Source of the DNA: CAYVJW01 sp964451885
Lineage (GTDB): Bacteria; Patescibacteriota; Gracilibacteria; UBA4473
Direction: 5' to 3'
Length of the DNA stretch: 6,193 nucleotides
NCBI GenBank assembly: GCA_964451885.1
Contig: CAYVJW010000095.1
Span: 1-6,193, forward strand
The notes under the pieces are model-generated. The model had not been told where the DNA came from. It saw nothing but the letters and a program-made list of their open reading frames with translations, and made no database searches. Of this stretch, positions 1-4,917 are shown piece by piece. How positions within the stretch are numbered: position 1 is the first letter of the stretch; each line of letters opens with the position of its first letter. The position numbers and the translations under genes were made by a program.

Positions 1-12
1 AATATACGGTCT

Positions 13-2193
13 TTAAGCCGATTCTGCTAAGTGTGCACTGATTAATCGCTCCCCAGGTGGAGTTCCTCCCGCACCTCCAGCTTGTGCTTGTTGTTTATCC
101 CATTTCCAGATGTCTTCTAATTTTTTCTTAAGGTCAGTTGCAGACATTTTGCTTAATCCAGCATTTTCCAAACCTTTATTGACTTGAGGTAGCATTTGGT
201 CAGCAACTTTTTGAAGACTTTGTTCTTCAAATCTACCTCGTTCCGTTGTACCCAGTCCAGCTCTTTTTAAATTTGCTGCCAATACTTCTGCATCTGTTTC
301 TTGTTGAATTCTAGGAGCAATTTCTTGCATAACTTCTCCACTAAATTCTGCTTCAACAATATTTCCTCCTTGTTTCAAAATAATAGGAGTTGTTTCTTTT
401 GCTCCTCCCGCTGCTGCCCCTGCTGCTGTAGCTCCCCCTGCCTTCCCTGACTTCAGAGCGCCAATGCGATTTAACATAGCAGTATCAACATCTGATATAT
501 CTTCCAATCCCTTTTTAATTGCTTCACGTTGTACCACAGCGTTCGTTCCTGCAGCTTGAAGCTTTCTAAAGCCTTTAGCATTTAGCATGGTCTGGAATAC
601 TGTTTTTTGTTTATCTACCCCTAAATCAATAGCTCCAAGATCGTGTGTTTCAAGGGCTTTGATGAGCTTTTCGGTATCATCTTTGTTCCGATTTTTAATT
701 CCTCCGACTGCCGAAGTGAGCCCGCTTGTGCCAGTATTTGTTATTCCCATAAACTTCTCCAAACTTTCCCTTCCTTCTTTCCCTACTTGTGACGTAGCAG
801 TACTCATAACAGAAGGAATATTTCTCAAGCTCCCCAAAGTAACCCCCTCCATCGCACCAGCCGGCATCCGTATCTGCTCCGCCCCCCAAGTAGCCACATA
901 CCCCCCCATAGCTTCGCCTGCTGCTTTAATCTTATCCGTAATCATTTCCGCTACCAAAGATCCCTTTATCGCCCAAAAGGCGGTTTCCCAAAAAATAACT
1001 ACGGTACCTATTTTCCACATGAGGCCATATACATTATCTCCTACGAATTGTTTAAGCGGGCCTTGCGGATCAAGAAAAATTATACCTTCTTCATTTACGT
1101 AGGAAGAAGTGTCCATTGCAGAAATGAGGATAAATGTTAGACAGAGCACTGCTGCAATTTTTAAGGGCATTATTAGATTTGTCACAATCTTTTCTTTAAT
1201 ATTGAAGTCTCCTCCTCCCTCTGCTCCCAATATAGCTCCCGCTACCAGAACCGGAGAAAAGATCATGGCAAGCCAGAGAACAAAAACCCGACTTAGTAGG
1301 GCTATAAATATTGCTACCAACGCTATGAGAAAGGCCGTTCCTAAAACAGCGGAAAATAAAACGTTTGATACGACAGCAGTCATGCTTTCTAGTTGTGCGG
1401 CCAGAGCAGGGAGTTTTTCCAGATGCTGAAAGTGGACGGCGAACGCAAGGAAGATATTTTTCTTTTGGGAGCTGATACCCGACAAGTCCTTTAATTTGTC
1501 CTCGGACTCAAAGCATAATATTCCTTTTGATTTATCACCATTGCTTTGGCATAATAATTCATCTATCCATTCGTAAAACTTCTTACATCCTTCAGCACCT
1601 TCTTCGCAGCTTTTACCCTCTCCATCGGATCTAACATTCAGTAGCTCTCCAATGTTCTTTTCTTTTATTCCTTTGTCGGAAATAGACAAAATGGAAATAG
1701 TTCCTACGTTTACCGCATCGATAACGGTTACAAACATAAGTAATGAGAAATTTACAGCAATCATAGCAACGATTATCTTGGGAAGCTTTTCTTTGATAGT
1801 CCAAGCACCGCCCCCCTCTCCTCCTGATACAGCGGCAAATGTGTTTGATGCTGAAAGAAAAAGAAGCGCGAAAACAAAGCCAAGATAGGTGACGTTTCTC
1901 ATAAATCTCCACAGAGGAAGAATAGCCTCCATAGCTCTGTCTCCAGTAATCATTTCTGTTCCCAGTAAATCTCCCGAAAACTGTATAATAAGCAGGGATA
2001 AAGCGGTAAAAAGTTGGATCACAACAGATAAAATTGAAGCAAGGCTTTGCAAAGCATTATCTTCCGCAGCATAAGCCACAGCCGTAGGATCAAGAACCTG
2101 CGAAACAAAAACCACGCCAAAAACTAGGCAGAAGAAATGAGATATTTTTATTCCTCCTTTTTTTATATTGAGATTTTTTAGCAGAGATCGCAT
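13..2193 (-). CDS. Polytopic membrane protein, VirB6/TrbL-like (putative type IV secretion inner-membrane component)
   Basis: The product has 726 residues. The N-terminus has a signal-like stretch (about 17-42) ending in AVAYA-AE, a plausible signal peptidase site. Hydrophobic segments follow at about 50-73, 97-118, 138-168, 274-300, 302-323, 338-359 and 390-412. The segment at 301-320, with an Arg entering the helix, an Leu-Trp and then Ser-Pro (SRVFVLWLAMIFSPVLVAGA), resembles the pattern seen in VirB6/TrbL-type channel proteins. This is the main basis for the family call. Residues 413-726 form a soluble tail with a Gly/Ala-rich linker (about 583-599) and a charged helical C-terminus. A related motif, G-x-EGGG-xxx-IKEK, occurs twice (124-136 and 323-335), and four Cys (196, 203, 215, 227) sit in the large loop. 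VirB6 proteins help form the inner-membrane translocation path. No partner genes are in view, so the role is inferred. The ATG start lacks a good ribosome site. Any multi-spanning membrane protein family is the alternative. Confidence 0.6.
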   Translation of the reverse strand: MRSLLKNLNIKKGGIKISHFFCLVFGVVFVSQVLDPTAVAYAAEDNALQSLASILSVVIQLFTALSLLIIQFSGDLLGTEMITGDRAMEAILPLWRFMRNVTYLGFVFALLFLSASNTFAAVSGGEGGGAWTIKEKLPKIIVAMIAVNFSLLMFVTVIDAVNVGTISILSISDKGIKEKNIGELLNVRSDGEGKSCEEGAEGCKKFYEWIDELLCQSNGDKSKGILCFESEDKLKDLSGISSQKKNIFLAFAVHFQHLEKLPALAAQLESMTAVVSNVLFSAVLGTAFLIALVAIFIALLSRVFVLWLAMIFSPVLVAGAILGAEGGGDFNIKEKIVTNLIMPLKIAAVLCLTFILISAMDTSSYVNEEGIIFLDPQGPLKQFVGDNVYGLMWKIGTVVIFWETAFWAIKGSLVAEMITDKIKAAGEAMGGYVATWGAEQIRMPAGAMEGVTLGSLRNIPSVMSTATSQVGKEGRESLEKFMGITNTGTSGLTSAVGGIKNRNKDDTEKLIKALETHDLGAIDLGVDKQKTVFQTMLNAKGFRKLQAAGTNAVVQREAIKKGLEDISDVDTAMLNRIGALKSGKAGGATAAGAAAGGAKETTPIILKQGGNIVEAEFSGEVMQEIAPRIQQETDAEVLAANLKRAGLGTTERGRFEEQSLQKVADQMLPQVNKGLENAGLSKMSATDLKKKLEDIWKWDKQQAQAGGAGGTPPGERLISAHLAESA

Positions 2194-2231
2194 TTTTTTG
2201 GATTTGGCGGAGTTTGATTAAAGATAGGAAA

Positions 2232-2257
2232 TTGTATTCATTTGGAATTGAATACAA
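2232..2257. promoter_or_regulatory. 9-bp palindrome, possible operator or 5'-leader hairpin
   Basis: TTGTATTCA (2232-2240) and TGAATACAA (2249-2257) are perfect inverted copies around an 8-nt spacer. The site lies 39-64 nt upstream of the VirB6-like start codon, just downstream of a candidate extended -10 box. That position fits a repressor operator or a leader hairpin. The stem is AT-rich and no clear U-tract follows on the minus strand, so a terminator role is unlikely. The palindrome is seen directly; the function is inferred. Confidence 0.45.
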
Positions 2258-2268
2258 ATAATCCTAGT

Positions 2269-2277
2269 ATTTTAACA
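2269..2277 (-). promoter_or_regulatory. Candidate extended -10 promoter for the VirB6-like gene
   Basis: Read on the minus strand, 2277-2269 is TGTTAAAAT, a TG-n-TAAAAT extended -10 element with five of six matches to TATAAT. No convincing -35 box lies 16-18 nt upstream, which is tolerated for extended -10 promoters. Transcription would begin near 2262, giving a leader of about 70 nt that contains the 2232-2257 palindrome. AT-rich intergenic DNA often yields such matches by chance. Confidence 0.4.
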
Positions 2278-2288
2278 TAAAGTGAGGT

Positions 2289-2309
2289 AAAAAACTAGCA
2301 AAGCGAGTT
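2289..2309 (-). terminator. Weak candidate intrinsic terminator after folC
   Basis: On the minus strand, AACTCGC-TTT-GCTAGTT can form a stem of six pairs with one internal C/T mismatch and a 3-nt loop. The T-run at 2294-2289 follows, and its first two Ts also pair in the stem. It lies about 55 nt past the folC stop and just before the candidate promoter of the next gene, which is where a terminator would be expected. The stem is short and imperfect. Confidence 0.4.
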
Positions 2310-2362
2310 GACCGATAAATTGTTTTATGTCTTATATAGAAAGAGGTAATTGTGCAAATCTT

Positions 2363-3565
2363 TCAAAAGAACAATTCCATCCGTTGATTTAATATTTCCT
2401 CTGAGGAATAAAACAATTCCCGAATCTTCCCGCAAAGATAAAAACTCCCCATCACAAATATTTTTCCGCCTGATTTTTGAACTAATTCGAAAGCCTTTAT
2501 AGGATTTTTCTCCATTGTTCCTGTTTTTAATTTTTCCTGTAAATAAGAAGCCGGCCAAAATTCCCTTTCTCCCGAAACTTCTGTCCAAATTACTTCATCA
2601 AAATAAGGAAGGATGATTTTGAAACTTTCCGGATCATGATTTTTTGCCATGGCGAAGATGCCTATTTTTTTTCCTGTGATTTTCTTAAGTTTTGGAAGTA
2701 TGAATTCGAAGCGGTCTTGAGAGTGGGCGCCGTCTAAAATAATTGTATTCCCCTTAACAGGGGGGCTTTTTAACTTCTCCCACCTTGCGGGCAACTGCGC
2801 CTTTGCCATCATAAAATCATTCTTCCCTAAAACTTTTTCACAAATTCTTCTCGCTATTTTTTTGCATAATTTGGATTTAACGCCCTTCATAAACTCAATA
2901 TCAGAATGAGCCTGATCTTTTAGTATTGAATAATATTTTTGTTCAAAACTAAGATTTAAAACAGAATCCTTGGTAAAAATACCGGCTTTTTCTGCGGCGA
3001 GTTTCTCAATTTTGTTTTCGAAAAACTCCAGATGGTCATTTCCTACGAATGTCAGCGCCGAAACACGCTTCCCCCGGACGGCATTCACCGCGTCGAGCCT
3101 ACCTCCCATCCCCACTTCACAGATTAAAACCTCTGCCTTGGCTTTTTGAGCAGCTAAGATTCCTGCCAGCACAATGGCTTCATAATATGTGGGGGGAATC
3201 TTCAATTTTTTAGCTATTTTTTTTATTTCCAAAATATTTTCCTCGAAATCCTCTTTTGAAATCAACTGTCCGCCTATTCGAATCCGTTCGGTTACTACCT
3301 GAATATGCGGAGACATTAGACAGGCTGTCCTAATCCCCTGCCCTTCTAATACATTCTCCACTAGGGCACAAACCGTCCCCTTCCCGGCCGTTCCCCCTAC
3401 CACGACCCGCCATTTAAAATATTCATCCGGCCGTTCGAGTTCATCAAGTATTTTGTTTACTACTTCCAATGTTGGTGCTTTGCCTTTGCGGAAAAACTTT
3501 GCTTCGGAGGCAAGTTTATTGAGCCAGTTCTGTACTTTCTCGAAATTATTCATTTCATTAATCAT
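2363..3565 (-). CDS. folC: Folylpolyglutamate synthase / dihydrofolate synthase (Mur ligase family)
   Basis: FolC adds glutamate to dihydropteroate or reduced folates in the cytoplasm using ATP, which retains and activates the cofactor. The 400-residue product shows the family motifs in order: the ATP-binding P-loop GGTAGKGT (57-64), SPHIQVVTERIRI (85-97), the EVGMGGRLDAVNAV block (150-163), NDH (176-178), and EKAG (192-195), whose Lys is the position expected to be carbamylated. These are followed by LPARWE (258-263), DGAHS (278-282) and the C-terminal GSFYLCGKIR (373-382). It is slightly shorter than typical FolC (about 420-440). The shortening lies between EKAG and LPARWE, where the usual G-H-Q-xx-N-A block is not recognisable. 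The usual Asn of DGAHN is Ser. The start overlaps the phosphoesterase stop by 8 nt, implying coupled translation; an alternative ATG is codon 5. No other folate gene is visible, so dihydrofolate versus tetrahydrofolate activity cannot be decided. Confidence 0.9.
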   Translation of the reverse strand: MINEMNNFEKVQNWLNKLASEAKFFRKGKAPTLEVVNKILDELERPDEYFKWRVVVGGTAGKGTVCALVENVLEGQGIRTACLMSPHIQVVTERIRIGGQLISKEDFEENILEIKKIAKKLKIPPTYYEAIVLAGILAAQKAKAEVLICEVGMGGRLDAVNAVRGKRVSALTFVGNDHLEFFENKIEKLAAEKAGIFTKDSVLNLSFEQKYYSILKDQAHSDIEFMKGVKSKLCKKIARRICEKVLGKNDFMMAKAQLPARWEKLKSPPVKGNTIILDGAHSQDRFEFILPKLKKITGKKIGIFAMAKNHDPESFKIILPYFDEVIWTEVSGEREFWPASYLQEKLKTGTMEKNPIKAFELVQKSGGKIFVMGSFYLCGKIRELFYSSEEILNQRMELFF

Positions 3566-4490
3566 TAATTTTCAGTACCACCACCTCCGGCGGATTAAAA
3601 AGCCTCGCCCTCGTTCCTACCTCCCCCACTCCGCAGGTTACAAAAATTTTTGTATTTTCCAGATTGTACAAATGGCGGTTCATGCTTTTTCCGTGCTTTG
3701 TGGGAATTATAAACGGCAATGCGCCGATCACCGGCAGGCGGATTTGGCCGCAGTGGGCGTGACCGGAGAGGATCAGGTCGGGAATATTTTTCTTATCTAA
3801 GTCATCGACAATATCCGGGGAATGGGCCAGTAGAATTTTTGGTTCATCTCCCGTATTTTTAAATGTTTTTTCCAGATCATGAAACCCCGTATCATTGTCA
3901 TCCACCCCTAATATCCAAAGGCCTTTTTCTTTCCAGAAGTAAGACTGGTTTTTTAACTCCTGAATTTCTAATTTCTTAAGCGTTGCAGATATATTTTGGC
4001 TTCGAATTGTATTTTCCGGTTCAAAAATATCATGGTCATGGTTACCGAGAGTAGCTATTTTTAAAGGTACTTTTATATTTTTTAATGGGGATAGTTCTCC
4101 AGTAAACCTATCAGCCTCCCCGTAGATAAAATCTCCCGCAATAAAAACTGCTTCAATATCTTCCAATGTATTTATCCGATCAACCAGACGCTGCACCCAT
4201 TCTCTTTTCTTAAAGGGGCCGACGTGGATATCGGACAAAAGCACTACTTTCATACGAGGCAATGAATCGTCTTTAATAGCAAACTCCCGGACTACTAATT
4301 TTCGGGGTTCAATAATGCTCCCGTAAGCCATTACGCTTACCATTAATATCCCAATAGCAAATACTACAAATTTTCGCAGGAATGAAATCTTTTTCCGCCA
4401 AATACATATACATCCGGCTAAAATCCCTGTTATAAGCATGAATAACAAGGTTTCATAGAAAAAGTATGACAAAGGATATCCATAGATCAT
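3558..4490 (-). CDS. Membrane-anchored calcineurin-like metallophosphoesterase (YaeI/YkuE type)
   Basis: The product has 310 residues. Two hydrophobic helices (about 8-30 and 39-60) precede a metallophosphoesterase domain that begins near residue 78. The di-metal ligands are all visible in order: D87 and H89 (SDIH), D120 (AGD), N150-H151-D152 (GNHD), H223 (AHSPD), and H244 and H246 (GHAHCGQ). The last motif is normally GHTHGGQ in YaeI/YkuE relatives, so Cys247 replaces a Gly. The helical hairpin would place the catalytic domain on the cytoplasmic face. Relatives act on phosphodiester or pyrophosphate bonds, some on lipid-linked substrates; the substrate here cannot be read from sequence. No clear ribosome site precedes the ATG, and a 10-bp direct repeat ends 4 nt before it. 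The gene overlaps folC by 8 nt, so the two are probably expressed together, though no functional link is known. Confidence 0.88.
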   Translation of the reverse strand: MIYGYPLSYFFYETLLFMLITGILAGCICIWRKKISFLRKFVVFAIGILMVSVMAYGSIIEPRKLVVREFAIKDDSLPRMKVVLLSDIHVGPFKKREWVQRLVDRINTLEDIEAVFIAGDFIYGEADRFTGELSPLKNIKVPLKIATLGNHDHDIFEPENTIRSQNISATLKKLEIQELKNQSYFWKEKGLWILGVDDNDTGFHDLEKTFKNTGDEPKILLAHSPDIVDDLDKKNIPDLILSGHAHCGQIRLPVIGALPFIIPTKHGKSMNRHLYNLENTKIFVTCGVGEVGTRARLFNPPEVVVLKIND

Positions 4491-4494
4491 AATA

Positions 4495-4525
4495 TAGAAC
4501 TTAGTTGGTAGATGGTAGAACTTAG
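4495..4525. repeat. 10-bp direct repeat 21 bp apart, with an internal 7-bp tandem repeat
   Basis: TAGAACTTAG occurs at 4495-4504 and again at 4516-4525, a start-to-start spacing of 21 bp, or two helical turns. Between and into them TGGTAGA is repeated in tandem at 4506-4512 and 4513-4519. The block sits immediately upstream of the phosphoesterase start codon. The spacing would suit a dimeric DNA-binding protein, but simple repeat slippage is an equally good explanation. Confidence 0.6.
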
Positions 4526-4540
4526 ATATTTTAATGACTT

Positions 4541-4588
4541 AGGGCGAGAGACAAAATAACTTGAACATGTTATTTTATCTCTCACCCT
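4541..4588 (-). ncRNA. Long imperfect palindrome: 20-bp RNA hairpin between genes
   Basis: Arms 4541-4560 and 4569-4588 surround an 8-nt loop. Eighteen pairs are Watson-Crick. The other two positions are G-U wobbles if transcribed from the minus strand but A-C mismatches on the plus strand. This favours a structured minus-strand transcript, the same direction as the flanking genes. No U-tract follows on the minus strand, so it is not a standard intrinsic terminator. An mRNA stabiliser, processing site, leader element or palindromic repeat family member are all possible. Confidence 0.6.
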
Positions 4589-4625
4589 TAGTTGGTTCAA
4601 TAGTCCTAGGCTATTGAACCAACTA
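4589..4625. terminator. Perfect 15-bp hairpin after the small membrane protein gene
   Basis: Arms 4589-4603 and 4611-4625 are exact inverted copies around the 7-nt loop TCCTAGG. The hairpin starts 10 nt after the TAA of the 76-residue gene and abuts the next hairpin with no base between. Position suggests a 3' end or transcription stop for that gene. The minus strand lacks a following U-run; the plus strand has a broken T-rich stretch (4627-4645). The label 'terminator' is tentative. Confidence 0.4.
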
Positions 4626-4635
4626 TAGCTTTCTT

Positions 4636-4866
4636 TTATTTTTTCCTAAAAAATCCAAAAATTTCGGAAATAGTCTTATGGATGTGTATGAGAATCTTTA
4701 TTGGCCTTTGGATGTATTCGATAAAAATATCACTCAGGTCATCTGCTTTTTGTAAAATCCTCGTCAAGATTATCAACGGGCGTACAAAAAAGACAATCAA
4801 CACTAAAAATCCAAACCCAAAACAGAGCTGCATAATTTGTGTGGCATTTTGTATTAAGTAATCCAT
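4636..4866 (-). CDS. Small single-helix membrane protein of unknown function
   Basis: The product has 76 residues and I do not recognise it. A strongly hydrophobic segment at about 9-33 (CFGFGFLVLIVFFVRPLIIL region) is followed by an amphipathic stretch (about 34-70). That stretch carries the paired motif RP-L-I-I-L / RP-I-K-I-L-I (29-34 and 54-60), and the protein ends in FFRKK. The Lys/Arg-rich C-terminus suggests N-out, C-in topology. Size and shape are compatible with a small membrane-anchored partner or a holin-like protein, but nothing proves either. Support for being a real gene is the good promoter (-35 TGGATA, 17 bp, -10 TATAAT) whose start would fall 3-4 nt before the ATG, plus the hairpin right after the stop. 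There is no ribosome site, which fits near-leaderless translation. It lies 51 nt after the peptidase gene. Confidence 0.6.
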   Translation of the reverse strand: MDYLIQNATQIMQLCFGFGFLVLIVFFVRPLIILTRILQKADDLSDIFIEYIQRPIKILIHIHKTISEIFGFFRKK

Positions 4867-4876
4867 AAGTGCTTCT

Positions 4877-4905
4877 ATTATACCTTAAAAAATAATTTTT
4901 ATCCA
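4877..4905 (-). promoter_or_regulatory. Sigma-70-like promoter for the 76-residue gene, giving a near-leaderless mRNA
   Basis: On the minus strand the -35 box is TGGATA (4905-4900, four of six matches) and the -10 box is a perfect TATAAT (4882-4877), with 17 bp between. Only 10 nt separate the -10 box from the ATG at 4866, so transcription would start about 3-4 nt before the start codon. This is the best promoter in the window. It sits in the short gap after the peptidase gene, so the small gene can be expressed independently. Confidence 0.65.
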
Positions 4906-4917
4906 GATTAATTTTTC

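Noticed and set aside
394..447. Gly/Ala-rich stretch in the VirB6-like gene as a nucleotide repeat
   Set aside because: Codons vary and there is no regular unit; it is a flexible linker rather than a tandem repeat.
587..1429. Plus-strand open frames of 171 and 106 codons opposite the VirB6-like gene
   Set aside because: They are antisense to a coherent membrane protein, have no recognisable domains, and are Pro/Ser-rich as expected for complement frames.
1631..1912. Minus-strand 93-codon frame inside the VirB6-like gene
   Set aside because: Out-of-frame shadow of a well-supported gene, Arg/Cys-rich and with no domain.
3453..3800. Plus-strand 115-codon frame across the folC/phosphoesterase junction
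   Set aside because: Antisense to two strongly supported genes with conserved motifs.
4528..4533. TAAAAT as a -10 box for the phosphoesterase gene
   Set aside because: No -35 at 16-18 bp and no extended TG; a single five-of-six match in AT-rich DNA is not enough.
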